Source: Zantedeschia hybrid cultivar
Lineage: Eukaryota; Streptophyta; Magnoliopsida; Alismatales; Araceae
Direction of reading: 5' to 3'
Assembly: GCA_030544215.1 (NCBI GenBank)
Contig: JARZZO010000013.1
Span: 41,427,196 to 41,491,195 of the forward strand
Length of the DNA stretch: 64,000 nt
The position numbers and the translations under genes were made by a program. Below are positions 1 to 10,828 of this stretch, in pieces. Position 1 is the first letter of the stretch. Each line of letters opens with the position of its first letter. Below the pieces are notes generated by a model, which was not told the DNA's origin, searched no databases, and saw only the letters and a program-made list of their open reading frames with translations.

Positions 1-64
1 GCCCAGGAGAGCATGCAGCGCGCAATAATAAGAGCACCCAGAAGGGCCACAAGTGAGGCAGTCT

Positions 65-232
65 CGATCGAGAAGAGATCTTCTCAGTACAGCGTTAGAC
101 AGGGGGGCTAAAGATTGCAAAAAAAGTTTTTAAAATGATCTAAATTTTTTACAAATATCTGAACCCTCTCCCTTTCAATATTACTGGACTTCTGTCCAAT
201 GCTATACTGAGAAGATCTCTTCTCATCTCGAT
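65..232. repeat. Imperfect inverted repeat (MITE-like foldback)
   Basis: The left arm (about 65-110) contains AGAAGAGATCTTCTCAGTA. The right arm (about 183-230) reads, on the other strand, AGAAGAGATCTTCTCAGTAT and continues with further similarity, so the two arms can fold. The core GAGAAGATCTTCTC-like segment is itself palindromic. No coding content and no clear target duplication were seen. It could be a MITE or the remnant of a larger foldback. Confidence 0.5.
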
Positions 233-440
233 GACGCCCATGAGCTCCCCGCCCCTTCCCCTTCTCTTCTCTGTTAATATGGATCTTTCCACCGTGGCAC
301 CAGTACTTGCTTATATAACTCAACCATTTCGAGTACCACGCTAGATAGTCGCTAAATTTCCTATATCTTCTGGCACCCTCCACATTAATCCTGTTCTCCA
401 TTCCCTTTTTTGTGGAATTTCTATTCTTCCTTCCTTAGGT

Positions 441-1962
441 TGTGTTTGATATCGGGATAGAGATGTGTTAAACTCATTTTATTCTTATTCTTTGTTTGGT
501 ATGATATTTCCATACATGAATAAGGGGGTTAAGATTTTTGAGGATGTCTCTAAATTCGGAGTTAAGCACGGGAATAAGTCATTCCAACTTTATTTGGGAT
601 GATTTATACCCACCTTTTAAGCTTATTTTTCCATACGTATTTTACAAGCCTATGCCTTCCGTTCCCTTCCTCCTTTCCCACTAACCAACGCACCCCCGTG
701 TCCAATATTAACTAATTATTAAGACTTAATAGCAAATGTCAATGTATGCAAAGTAGGTCTAATATGCATTTAAAATAATAATTATCTATGAATTATTAAG
801 ATTATTTTGCATTAAACAATAAATAACAATTAATCGATATTACTAATTTATGCAAAGTAGGTATAATATAAGCTATTATTGTTGACATTTCCGTCATTAG
901 TAAAATGTATTTTTACAATATTAAGAATAATTAATATTAATAACTATTACACTTTATATCAATTGCCAATCTATGCAAAGTAAGCAGAGTATATGCGATT
1001 GTTATTGACACAACATCATTCATAAAACATACAACTTTATGCATTGTTAACACTCAATAGGCTTTGTTATGCATATTAAATAATTTTTAACACTTAATTG
1101 GCATTGTTAATTTATGTAAAATTAAGTAAATTATACAATTATTATCAATTATTACAGTGTTCATTCATTTAAAATTCTTTTTAAATTCATAATCATCAAT
1201 CTTATATTGGTGTTGAAGGCAAATAATTTCGCTTAACCCAATAACACAGTTGAGCTGGCCCACTAACCTTTCTCCCCAAGTCCACAAGTTCATTGGATGA
1301 TGCGGCTCGCGAAGGCCCGGCCCAAGGCAAGAAGCTTTGGGTGAAACTCAAATGAGGATCGGATCCCAACTGGCACTTCCCCTCCATGAAGGAACGAGAC
1401 TGTTATTCTGATCGGAATCAGGGATCGAGGCCGTCTGGACTTGAGCACATAATCGAGTCCAGGAGTTCGCTTCGGACATGGCTTTCATAACCAGAATTGA
1501 CCTTTCTTATGGATCCAACTGCTATATAAGAATTTCTGGTCCAACTGATGTAGATATGCTTCCTGGAACTCAAGTTACCTTAACTTTCTCTCAGAATGTT
1601 CAGCCTTCTGACTTAAGTATCGGAGATCTCCCAAACTGCTGCTGAGGGTCTTCTAACGGTATTCTCTTTTGCTGAGGATTGTTGGACTATGCCCTTCCGA
1701 TCGGAGACAGAGGGCCTTGAGCGTAGTGGATGAGATGGAGGGCCTTGATTGGTGGTGAATGAGATTTCGGCCCATCAAGTGTGTTTCAAAATATTTTTAA
1801 ATCTCTTTATCTGTGTCAAATTGAGATTAGTGTATACCTCCTAATCTGAGACAAGAAGGATGTATTGGACTTTTTTTAAAGCTTATTCCTTTCACTGTCT
1901 CAGTTCAAACCAAACGAGGAACAAGTTATGACTTTTTCTTATTTCCCATAATATCAAACACA
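441..1962. repeat. AT-rich element bounded by a perfect 12-bp terminal inverted repeat
   Basis: TGTGTTTGATAT at 441-452 is repeated in inverted form at 1951-1962. Just inside both ends the sequence stays similar (GGG, TTATTC and GTTTGGT stretches). The interior is AT-rich and has no credible ORF. It holds three imperfect copies of TATGCAAAGTAGG near 745, 850 and 972, about 110-120 bp apart, like subterminal repeats of non-autonomous DNA transposons. A GC-richer block (about 1211-1747) looks inserted. Sequences of the same type recur near 61075 and 62640-62755. The family is not assigned. Confidence 0.45.
1211..1747. repeat. Possible solo-LTR-like insertion
   Basis: This GC-richer block starts TGTTGAAGGC inside an AT-rich repeat, is bordered by ATTGG on both sides (1206-1210 and 1748-1752), and contains a TATA-like CTATATAAG (1522-1530). 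The right end is CCTTG rather than the usual CA, so a true solo LTR is uncertain. No protein-coding signal was seen. Confidence 0.3.
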
Positions 1963-2187
1963 TGTAAGAACAAGGATAGAGATAACTTAGTTAAGGATGA
2001 CTTAAACTTATTTCCGCTTATCCCCTGTGTTTACATGCCCTCGGGCCCTTTTTATTCAATGAGACGTTGGTGGTGGTGAGGAGCCGCAGACCTCAAGAGC
2101 ACCTACAGAAGTGGCCATCGCGCTGCTCTCCTTGCGTTCTTCTTCTCTGCTTCTCCTCTTCATGTTGCTATCGGTTCCCTCTATCAT

Positions 2188-2329
2188 CCGACTAAGGAAA
2201 ACACCTCAATCCCGACCCATGCACACGGGATGCGCATGACTCGGGCACCCCGAGGTGGGGTCCACCTGGCCCGTCAACCTGCGCATCTCGTGTGCACAGG
2301 TCATGACTGAGGTGTTTCCCTTAGTCAGG
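2188..2329. repeat. 142-bp near-perfect foldback hairpin
   Basis: The left arm begins CCGACTAAGGAAAACACCTC and continues through TGCACACGGGATGCGCA. The right arm is its near reverse complement, running through TGCGCATCTCGTGTGCA and ending CCCTTAGTCAGG. The arms are about 65-70 bp with few mismatches and almost no loop. A related single arm (GACTGAGGTGTCTCCCCCTAAGG) occurs near 59046-59070. It is best read as a small MITE; a transcript would form a long hairpin. Confidence 0.6.
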
Positions 2330-2431
2330 TGTCAGGTGACCGTGGGAACCTCAACCCTCTCAGGTGGGTATGTAGGTTGTTCTTAATTCTTATCCCTCCA
2401 CCAACTGTGTGCCTTCCCTAGCCTCTTCCTC

Positions 2432-2963
2432 TACTGTAAGTCATTGGTTTCGAAGTTATCAGTTTTAAAATTGTTAAAAATAAAATCTCTAATTTTAAAT
2501 TATTAATCTGAAAATTCTCAATTTTTGTCTTGGGTAATTTTAGACAAAAGAACGTCACACAAGTCCTTACAAGTTTAAAATGCAACAATTTACCGTACGT
2601 TGAACATATAAGAAACATCAAGGGCAATAGTTTGAGGCATTCCAAGTATATAAAAGTATTATGGAATAATTTATAATATTTTAAAACATTTCACGTAGGG
2701 GCCGTTTAGCTTGCCATACGATACTGTAAACCATTGGTTTTGAAGTTCAGTTTTAAAATTAATAAAAATAAAATGTCTAAATTTTAAATAAAAATTCTCA
2801 ATTTTTGTCTTGGGTAATTTTAGATAAAATAATGTCACACAAGTCCTTACAATTTTACAATGCAACAATCTGAACATATAAAAAACATCAAGGGCAATAA
2901 TTTGAGGCATTCCAAGTATATAAAAGTATTATAAAAGAATTATAATATTTTAAAATATTTTAC
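2432..2963 (+). repeat. Two-copy direct repeat of about 260 bp
   Basis: Two successive blocks, about 2432-2695 and 2724-2963, share long stretches such as AATTTTTGTCTTGGGTAATT, GTCACACAAGTCCTTACAA and GAGGCATTCCAAGTATATAA in the same order. The block is AT-rich and non-coding. Short ORFs on the minus strand mirror each other only because of the duplication. Confidence 0.65.
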
Positions 2964-3177
2964 AATCTACACTTCTTCTTCTTGGCCCAACATCGCATGT
3001 CCAATCCTCCCTGCCTCGCCATCGGCGTCGAATAGAGATGCTCTTAGTGTAGTTTTAAAAAAAGAGGGAAAAGTTTTAAAAAATCCCTCACGTGATACTT
3101 TTTCAATTCTGAATTAAAATTTTTTATAAAAGATTATTTCCTTCTCTCTCTGCGCTCACTTAGTTCAGTCCAGACTT

Positions 3178-4064
3178 AAAAGAACTGCACTTCATCGGTG
3201 TCCGCATCAACTACGGTCGCGACGTCGACAACCTCCGGCGGCCCTCCCGAGCGACGTCCCTCGTCCGCTCCCTCGGCATCCGCCGTGTAAGAATCTACGA
3301 TGCCGACCACCCTCGTCCTCGACGCCTTTGGCGATCTGGGCATTGACCTCACCGTCGGCATCCCCAACGAGCTCGTCCCCGCCATGGCCGACCCGGCGCA
3401 GCCCTCTCATGGGTCCAGTGCAACGTGCGCCTCCACACCCCACGCGTCCCATCATCTGCATCACCGTGGGCGACGAGGACCTCTCCTGCAACGACACCGC
3501 TCTCTCTCAGGTCGAGCATTCTACCGGTGATGCGTGCCGTCCAGCAGGCCGTCGCCATTGTCGGCCTAGACGGGCGGGTGAACGTGACCACAGTACTGCA
3601 CTCCTCCGTGCTGGCCAGCTCGTACCCTCCCTCCGACGGGTGCTTCCACCGGGAGCTCGTCGAGCTCATAAAGCCTCTCCTCCAGTTCTACGCCGAGAGT
3701 AGGTCGCCCTTCCTCATAAACGCCTTCCCTTTCATCGCCTACAGGGCCGAGCCCGGTTGGGTCTCTCTCCCCTACGCCCTTTTCGAGCGCGACGGGGCGT
3801 CAGCGACCCAGCCACCAACCTTCACTACGACAACATGTTGTACGCGCAGATAGATGCTGTTTATGCCTCCATGAAGGACATGGGCCACGAAGATATTGTC
3901 ATGCGTGAAGGTGTCGGAGACAGGCTGGCCGTCGCTGGGGGGTCCGGATGATCATGGGGCTTCGGCCATGAACGCCGAGGCGTACAACTGGAACCTGCTG
4001 AAGAGGGTGGCCATGTGGTGGGGACGCCGATGAGGCCGTCGGTGCTGCTGGATGTGCACATCTT
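3178..4064 (+). pseudogene. GH17 glucan endo-1,3-beta-glucosidase pseudogene, 5' part
   Basis: Translations in changing frames match the plant GH17 beta-1,3-glucanase family, which hydrolyses callose-type 1,3-beta-glucans in the wall or apoplast. Visible in order are IGVRINYGR, RIYDAD, DLTVGIPNELVPAMADPA, ITVGDE (the region of the acid/base Glu, with D where most members have N), VNVTTVLHSSVLASSYPPS, SPFLINAFPF, YDNMLYAQIDAVYASMK, VSETGWPS (nucleophile Glu) and DVHIF. At least three frameshifts (near 3300, 3410 and 3790) break the frame. The ITVGDE motif reads in the frame of the 3425-3853 ORF region only in part. A copia element interrupts the gene directly after DVHIF, and homology resumes at 9084. 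No signal peptide was found; the first exon may lie upstream or be lost. Confidence 0.85.
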
Positions 4065-4772
4065 TGTTGAGAAATATTATCACCAGAAAGAGGATCAAGT
4101 CGACAACTTGTCCTCCACACACAGCAGAAACAGACTTTCCCTCACCTTCGAAAGCAACAAAGAAATATAAATCGTAGCTAAAAGTAGCAAATCACATAAG
4201 AACGGTACTGAGATTTACGTGGTTTGGAAGCGAACCTCCTACATCTAAGGAAAGAGCGCAGAGAGAAAAATTACCATAAAAGGAGAACATACAGAAGACC
4301 TACCTTACACCGTTATCGGTTGTCCTCCAGACGGTACCCCAGAAGTTGACGAGCAATCAAAACAAGGAGACAGAAGGGATAGAAGAACACTCATAAACTC
4401 TCTCTACTTCTCTCTCTATCCCTCTTTCTCTCACTGCTGGTTTCTCTCCTGAACTCTCTTACACAAGACAGTCAACTAATCCATCAATATATAGATTTAC
4501 AAGAGTGGCGGTAAAGGAAGGGAACAAGTACGAGAGGAAGGCGGACTAGATACGCGTGCAGAAACCAAAATGGACGTGGTGTCTATGGCATGCACGGACG
4601 TGCATGGGAGTCACATGCGGACTCAGCTTCTCATTCTGAAAGGAAAGCACCCTCCAAATTTGACCGGGAGTCAACCACAACACTCTCTACGTTTGACTCG
4701 GTCAAACAGATGCATAAAAGCATGAACATCCTTCTTTAGCAATAGACGTGAAAACTCTCCTTGGTATCAACA
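4065..4772 (-). repeat. Copia 3' LTR (complete)
   Basis: This 708-bp repeat has TGTTGA at the left edge and GGTATCAACA at the right edge. It matches 8447-9083 over its first 590 bp or so. A TATATA box on the minus strand lies near 4488-4493. The adjoining CCCCACTT (plus strand) is the reversed polypurine tract. Confidence 0.85.
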
Positions 4773-4798
4773 TCCCCACTTCTTGGGGCCTTCACTCC

Positions 4799-6489
4799 TC
4801 AACTTGAGTAGACAATGACTAAATCAGGACAATGCTTGAACTTAGCAGCTAGTAGAGGCTTCGTCATCATGTTAGTTACATTATCCTCTGTGGGAACCTT
4901 GATCAATTGAATATAGCCACCTGCCACGAACTCTTTGAACTTGTGATACCCGACATCAATGTGCATGCTTGGTTCTTGCATGATACACTAGATCCTTTGC
5001 AAGACATATAACACTGACTATCACAATGTAGCCTTACGCCCTTATGAGTAATTTCGAGTTCCATCACTAAGCCTCTCAGTGGCACTACCTCCTTGATAGC
5101 CTTCACTGCAGCAATATACTCAGTCTCAATTGTTGACAGAGCTACGATGTCTTGTAACATCGCCTTCCAACTGATGGGACCTTTACCTAGGGTAAAGATA
5201 TACCTTGTAGTAGACTTTCTCCTGTCAAAGTCACATGTACAATCAGAGTCAATAAAACTAACTAGAACATCATTGCCAGTACTTTTCTGAAATAATAAAC
5301 TAAAATCTGATGAGCCTTTAAGATAACGTAAGATCCACTTGAAAACATCTCAATGTTTTTTGCTTGCATTTGCCATATATTTGCTGACAACACTTACTGC
5401 CTAAGACAAGTCAGGTCTAGTGCATACCATAACATACATTAGACAACTAACTACACTAGCATAAGGTATATTAAGCATCTCATGACCTTCTTTCTCAGAT
5501 TTAGGACATTGCTGCAAGGATAACTTAAGGTGCTGAGCTAGAGGAGTACTCTCATACTTGGCCTCATCCATATTGAACTTGGCCAAAACCTTCTCAATAT
5601 ATCCTTTTTGGGTCAACCAGAACTTGCCACTATGTTGATCACGGTGGATTTCCATGCCTAGGATTTTCTTGGTACTTCTTAGGTCTTTTATCTCACATTC
5701 AGAACTAAGTTCATATTTTAACTTAAAAATCTCAAGCATAGACTTGCAAGCTATCAACATGTCATCACATAGCTACCATAACAAATAAGACTTTAATCGA
5801 ACAATGTTTGACCATTGACAAAAATATCTCATCAAAGTCTATTCCTTTCCTCTGTGCATAGCCTTTGACAACCAATCTTGTCTTGTACTTTACTAGTTCA
5901 CTTTCTAATAAAGTCCCCTTTTGTACACCCACTTACAGCCGATTGCTTTCTTGCCCTCATAAAGTTTTATCAATTCCTAAGTCTGATTTTTGTGAGGACA
6001 GCTCATCTCTTCCTATATAGCACTTAGCCACATCTGACTGTCCTTACTTTTAATTGCTTCATGAAAAGTATATGGATAAGAAGATATAACAAGAAATATA
6101 TATGCAATTGTGTCCCTTAATTTTAGAGGCACTTGAGTTTCTCTTCTGATCTTTCCTTTTGCAATTAAGTAAGACTCTTGTTGACGTGATTGTACAGTTG
6201 TCTCATCTTGATGCGAAGACTTATGTTGGTCAGTGTCATCACCATTGTCTTCTTTACCCAACTCCACTTGAACCGAGGTCTTAAGATTCTTCTCATCTTA
6301 TCTCTAATGTTGGATTTTCTTCAACATAGAAGCTTCATCAAACACGAGATCCCTGCTGACCTCCACCTTATAAGTGACAGGGTTCCACAACTTATAACCC
6401 TTTACACCAACTTTATGACCCATATAGATACATTTCTTAGATTTAGCATCTAATTTAGTCCTTTCCTCATTTTGTAGTAAAGCAAACAC
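4799..6489 (-). pseudogene. Copia RT-RNase H and integrase C-terminus, degenerate
   Basis: Reading on the minus strand from 6489 downwards: integrase tail (KLDAKSKKCIYMGH, GYKLWNPVTYK, DLVFDEA), a short RT start (KAIGCKWVYK, then RLVVKGYAQRKGIDFDE), an abrupt jump to DDMLIACKSM, the RT thumb (STKKILGMEIHRD, WLTQKGYIEKVL, CTRPDLS), RNase H (STIETEYIAA) and the terminal MMTKPL motif. The segment that should carry the AFLHG and SLYGLKQ motifs of copia RT is missing near 5770-5800, an internal deletion of several hundred bp inferred from family spacing. Stops and frameshifts are frequent, so no functional RT can be made. Confidence 0.8.
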
Positions 6490-6893
6490 AGGACATCCAA
6501 AAATTTAAATATCAGAGTAATCAACTAGTTTTCCTGACTATACCTCATATAGTATCTTGAGTTCCATTGATCTTAAAAGAGACCGGTTCACCAAGTAACA
6601 TGCAGTGTTAACAGTCTCCACCTAGAACTATTTTGGCAGGTTGGCAAACAACTTCATATAGCGAGCTTTTTCTAAAAGAGTCATGTTCATTCCTCTAGTT
6701 ATACCATTTTGTTGCGCTTTTCGAAGAATAGTATAATTCCTAGGAATGCCTTTCTTCGAGTAGAAATCCTCAAATTCTTTTGAGGTGAACTCACCACTAT
6801 TATTGATCTGTAGACACTTGATCTGTTTGTCTGTTTGCTTTTCAACCTTGACTTTCTAGTGTTTGAACTTTTCGAACACCTCTGACTTGTGCT

Positions 6894-7280
6894 TCAAGAA
6901 GCAAACCAGACTCTCCTGGAGAAGTCATCAATAAAAGTAACAAAGTATTTAGATCTTCTAAGGAACTCCACTGGGACTGGCCCCCAGACATTAGAATGCA
7001 CATACTCAAGAATATCCTTGCTTCTTTTGGTAGAAGTGACAAACTTGACCTTGCTTTGCTTGCCAAGAATACAAGATTCGTAGAAATCAAATTTGCATGA
7101 TTTTATACCCTTGAGAAACTTCATGTTGTGCAACTCCAGCATCCCCCTCTTGCTCATATGACCAAACTTGACATGCCACAGCAGTGTGGCACCTTCATCC
7201 GTGGAGGATGAAATAGCAACATCTCCTATCATAGTTTTAGCAATCATCTTGTATAGGGATCTATTCTTCTCTCCCTTCAT
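6894..7280 (-). pseudogene. Copia integrase N-terminal part
   Basis: The minus-strand translation shows the pre-integrase/zinc region LWHVKFGHMSKRGMLEL, then ESCILGKQSKVKF (expected second Cys pair partly lost: the family C-x2-C is F-x4-C here) and the start of the core, VWGPVPVEF and FVTFIDDFSRRVWF. The context is that of copia pol, where integrase precedes RT. The stretch between 6490 and 6893 continues integrase in broken frames. Confidence 0.8.
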
Positions 7281-7660
7281 GACAACCAGAGCACCTTTCT
7301 TAACTTTCAGAATACCATTGGCACCAGTAAAAGTGCACCCATTGATATCAAGAGTGTCTAGGGATACAAGACTTATCTTAGCTTAGGCACAAGTCTCACT
7401 TCTGTCAGAGTTCTTACTGATCCATCAAACTTTTTAATTTTTACAATCCCTATCCCCATGATCTTACACTCAGTGTTGTTTTCTATGAAAACACGACCCC
7501 CATCATAAGAAGCATAAGAGTCAAACCACTCCCTATATGAGCATATATGGTAAGAACGTCTGAAAACAAAAATCCAAGTATCGGAAGAGTCAATACCTGA
7601 TGAGATGGTTAGTACATCTCCTTCTATTTCTAATTCAGAAGCAATACTCGTCTCTTCATG
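7281..7660 (-). pseudogene. Copia aspartic protease remnant
   Basis: Translation on the minus strand gives SDTWIFVFRRSYHIC followed by EWFDSYASYDGGRVF, CKIMGIGIVKIKKFDGSVRT and LTEVRLVPKLR, which match copia protease. The catalytic D-S/T-G triplet expected right after WIF is not present (V-F-R instead), so the protease is dead. Stops follow near 7385. Confidence 0.65.
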
Positions 7661-7672
7661 CTCTTTTTACTT

Positions 7673-8397
7673 TTATTTAGACTTTTTCTTCTGCTTCTTA
7701 AGATATTTTGCCTTCCAGTGACCTTCCATCTTGCAGTAATGGCACCGATTGTCTATCCCCTTTAACTTGGACTTAGACTTGCTCTTTTTCTCGCCTCTTT
7801 CTTTTTGATGTCCTCTTTCTTGACCTGCACTCTTTGCCATCAAACCTTTACTAGTGCTTTTCTTGCTTCTAGTTTCATTCGACAACAGTGTAATTTTGAC
7901 TTCTTCCATCTTCAGCGTGTCCTTGCTATAGAGGATGGTAGTCACCAAGTGGTCATAGGACTTAGACAAAGAAGATAGAAGGAGGAGAGCTTGATCTTCT
8001 TCCTCCACCTTAACCTCCATACTGCGAAATTGAGAGATCAATATGTTGAACATATTCATGTGTTCTGGCAAGTCGCCCCCATCTGACATATGTAGACTGT
8101 AAAGCTGCTTCTTCACATAGAGGTTGTTAGTGAAGGTCCTTGACATGTAGAGTTATTCAAGTTTCTTCCACAGTTTCATTATGATTTTAGCATCATCAAT
8201 ATTGTACACCATTTCATCTGCAAGAGGTATACCTTTTGATCAAACTCTGTCCACTCATCATCCTTTTTGTCAGACTTCTCCATGCCGAGAAGTGTTTTGT
8301 GAAGATTATTCTTGATAAAAAAGACTTTTATTCTTTTCTGCTACAAGCTGAAGTTGATCTTGTCGTCGTACTTCTCCACCTTGAACTTTGTCACCAT
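7673..8397 (-). pseudogene. Copia gag remnant
   Basis: The probable start is the ATG at 8395-8397 (MVTKFKVEKYDDKINF), followed almost at once by a TAG where a Trp is expected. The open part (8146 to 7673) carries the gag core (NLYVKKQLYSLHMSDG, HMNMFNILISQ, LLSSLSKSYDHLVTTIL), a lysine-rich linker and a zinc knuckle, CHYCKMEGHWKAKY. In the knuckle the fourth ligand Cys is Tyr. The gag would package element RNA; this copy is not functional. Confidence 0.75.
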
Positions 8398-8432
8398 CTC
8401 GAGTTAATACATAGGAGAAAAGCAGAATTTTA

Positions 8433-8444
8433 GCTCTGATACCA
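8433..8444 (-). other. Copia primer-binding site (initiator tRNA-Met type)
   Basis: The minus strand reads TGGTATCAGAGC two bases inside the 5' LTR. This is the classic copia PBS complementary to the 3' end of initiator tRNA-Met. It fixes the orientation of the element and identifies the right LTR as the 5' one. Confidence 0.9.
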
Positions 8445-8446
8445 GA

Positions 8447-9083
8447 TGTTGAGAAATAATATCACTAGAAGAGGATCAAGGCGACAACTTGTCCTCTACA
8501 CACAACGAAAACAAAATCTCCCTCACACTCGAGAGTAACAAAGAAATATGAACTGTAACTAAAAGTAGCAAACCACATAAGCACAACAAGATTTACCTAG
8601 TTTGGCGGCAAACCTCCTAAGTCCATAGGAAGAGCACCAAGAGAGAATTCACTATAAAAGAAGAATGGACAGAAGGCTGACCTTACACTGTCACAGTTAG
8701 TCTCTCCAGAGAGAAATAGCACATCGACGTCTCAGAAACTCTCTTCCAGATGGTACCCCAGAAACCGATGAACACCCAAAATGAGGAGACATAAGTGATA
8801 AGAAAACACTCATAACCTCTGTCTACTTCTCTCTATCTCTCTCTTTCTTTCGCTGCTGGTTTCTCACTTGAACTCTCTAGGACAAGACAGTCAGCCAACC
8901 CATCTATTATTATGTATATATAGATGCATGAGAGAGGCGGTAAAGGAAGAGAATGGGTACGCGAGGGAGGCGGACTAGATACAGTGCAGAAATGGAAACA
9001 GACGTGGTGTACGTGGCATGCACGGACGTGCATGGGAGTCCCATGTAGACTCAACTTCCCGTTCTAAATGGGAAGCACCCTCC
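8447..9083 (-). repeat. Copia 5' LTR, truncated
   Basis: It begins TGTTGAGAAATAAT next to the PBS and matches the left LTR up to CACCCTCC at 9076-9083. Coding sequence of the GH17 gene (CTG TTT AAC GAG AAC) then follows at once. The U3 start of the LTR, including its TGTTGATACC edge, is missing. A minus-strand TATATATA lies near 8914-8922. Confidence 0.85.
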
Positions 9084-9240
9084 TGGCTGTTTAACGAGAA
9101 CTTTTGAAGCGGGGGCTGGAGTCGGAGAGGAACTATGGGTTGTTCTGCCCAGATGGCAAGGCGGTGTACAACGCCAATTGGAAGGATGTCGCTACTTCGT
9201 CTTCTACAGCGATAGTGAGGAGACATATTCCCGTTAGTTT
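9084..9240 (+). pseudogene. GH17 glucanase pseudogene, 3' part
   Basis: After the copia element the GH17 C-terminal region resumes: LFNENF in one frame, then ERNYGLFCPDGKAVYNANWKDV in fragments after a frameshift near 9110-9130. This is the usual end of the GH17 catalytic domain, so the gene was an ordinary short glucanase rather than a long form with a C-terminal extension. A TAG at about 9231-9233 closes the reading frame. Confidence 0.8.
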
Positions 9241-9898
9241 TTGGTTCAAAAACACGTAGGTACCTGAATTTAATTAGATGAGCACCTAGTTAAGGACGAA
9301 AAAAAAAACTACTTTACTCTGAAACTCTGATATGGAAACTCTGCAAGAAGATGGATGTTAATGTTCTACTTTATGTGGCCATGCCTCTTTTCTATTCATA
9401 AAAGATAAGTATTACGATCGGTATTTTTCAAGTTATTATTAATTTCTCACAGTGGAGACAACTTTAAACATGTCCATATGACATTTATTTTTGCGAGTGA
9501 CAAAGAGACATGACCAGCAGACATGACATTTAAATGATTTTTCTTAGAAGAGACACTCTATCGAGTGGGCTTTCCTTGATGTTAGGTAGCTTGTTGCACT
9601 TGCCAAAGAGACCCTATGGTATCAGACCTTCTTTCCATAAAGGGAGGCTATGAATTCAAATCTCATCTCTGGCTGTGAGACCTTTAAACTTAAAATGATT
9701 GGCAAAAAAAATGAAATTATTACCAAAATAACTCTTATCAAAGCTAAAATAATAATTAAATATTGAATTGTATATTCTTTCCAATAAAGAGACTCGGTAA
9801 ATACTTTTAACAAAAAAATACAAAAAGGCCCCTCGTTCCACTAGTGGGTACCAAGTGGGGATCTCATGTCGCATCTGCATTTGAACCTATTGTGGATC
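9241..9898. other. AT-rich spacer with a SINE-like fragment
   Basis: No gene is visible. A segment near 9555-9690 (GGTATCAGACC, then GAATTCAAATCTCATCTC) resembles the tRNA-derived head of plant SINEs, but the A and B boxes are too degenerate to be sure. The right edge is the target site of the gypsy element (CTAGT at 9899-9903). Confidence 0.3.
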
Positions 9899-9903
9899 CT
9901 AGT

Positions 9904-10793
9904 TGATGAGGCAGAATCCGATTCGGCCCATTAAAACAAGCCCAAACACAGATCAGCCCAGTAGCGGCAGTAAAAGGCCCACTGGGAGCCTTCGGCCCGT
10001 AAGCGGCACAGAAGCCCTCGGCCCAGCAGGCAGCCCAGTGGTCTTTGGCCCATCAGCGGCCCAACAGCCTTCGGCCCGTAAGCGGCACAGAAGCCCTCGG
10101 CCCAGCAGGCTTCGGCCCATCAGCGGCCCAACCCCCTTCGGCCCAACAGTCGTGTCCGGCCCACTCCGGTGGAGGACTAGGCACTATGGCGGTTTACCAG
10201 TAAGCCCGGAACATAGTCCTATATCGGCTATCACCGTTAACCATCCTCTATCCTCCGCTATAAATACACCGCTATTTATTGCCAAAGGTATGTCTCCGTG
10301 ACCCTCAAGGATTATAGTCCAAAAAGTATTAAAGCTACTCTTTGCCTTCTAAATCGAATCATCTTCAGAAGCTAACTTAACCGTCGGAGGGGGTTCCTAA
10401 GGGCCGAAGCCCGAGACTCTTACTGACCGGTTTCTTCTTCTTTCCCTCCTGCAGGGGTTTGGTTCGAATCATCGCCGATCTCCCCGAGTCGGTTTCGGCC
10501 GCCGACCTTGGACTCCTCCCTCCGGTCTCGACGCCGTTCGCCGGCTGACCCTCGCCCGAAGGAGACTCGGTTCCGCACCGACTGCCCGTCAGCCGGAGGG
10601 ACCTCGGCCACACCTTCCGGAGGCAAGCCGACATCCGACCGAGCGACCCTCGGCCTCGGATCCTCAACCGCGTCTCTGCATCCATCGCCTTCTGGATCCC
10701 CGTCGGGCCACTTACACCGATCCGGCCCAGCTCCGGATCCAAAACTTCGGATTCCAGCTTCGGAATCCGGTCGTGATAGCTTCGGCTACATCA
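9904..10793 (+). repeat. Outer gypsy 5' LTR (890 bp)
   Basis: It runs from TGATGAGGCAG to CTACATCA. TATAAATA at 10259-10266 is the likely promoter TATA box. Compared with the 3' LTR it has about 80 extra bp near 10030-10110, where the segment with GGCCCGTAAGCGGCACAG is repeated in tandem. Dozens of GGCCC/CGGCCC motifs make its first 300 bp unusually GC-rich. Confidence 0.92.
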
Positions 10794-10795
10794 CG

Positions 10796-10813
10796 TGGCG
10801 CCGTCTGTGGGAA
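10796..10813 (+). other. Outer gypsy primer-binding site
   Basis: TGGCGCCGTCTGTGGGAA lies 2 bp after the 5' LTR and has the form of the PBS found in plant Tat elements. The priming tRNA is not assigned here. Confidence 0.75.
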
Positions 10814-10828
10814 ACAAACAAACAAGTC

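Larger units (their letters stand above)
4065..9083 (-). mobile_element. Ty1/copia LTR retrotransposon, inactive, 5' LTR truncated
   Basis: The element lies on the minus strand. Its 3' LTR is the left one and is complete (4065-4772, TGTTGA...CAACA in plus orientation). Its 5' LTR is the right one (8447-9083). It has a primer-binding site complementary to initiator tRNA-Met, and gag, protease, integrase, RT and RNase H remnants in copia order. A polypurine-like AAGTGGGGA lies next to the left LTR at about 4773-4781. All coding parts are broken by stops, and the RT core carries an internal deletion. The right LTR lacks the last 119 bp or so seen in the left one, so no target duplication remains. 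The element splits a GH17 gene. Confidence 0.9.
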
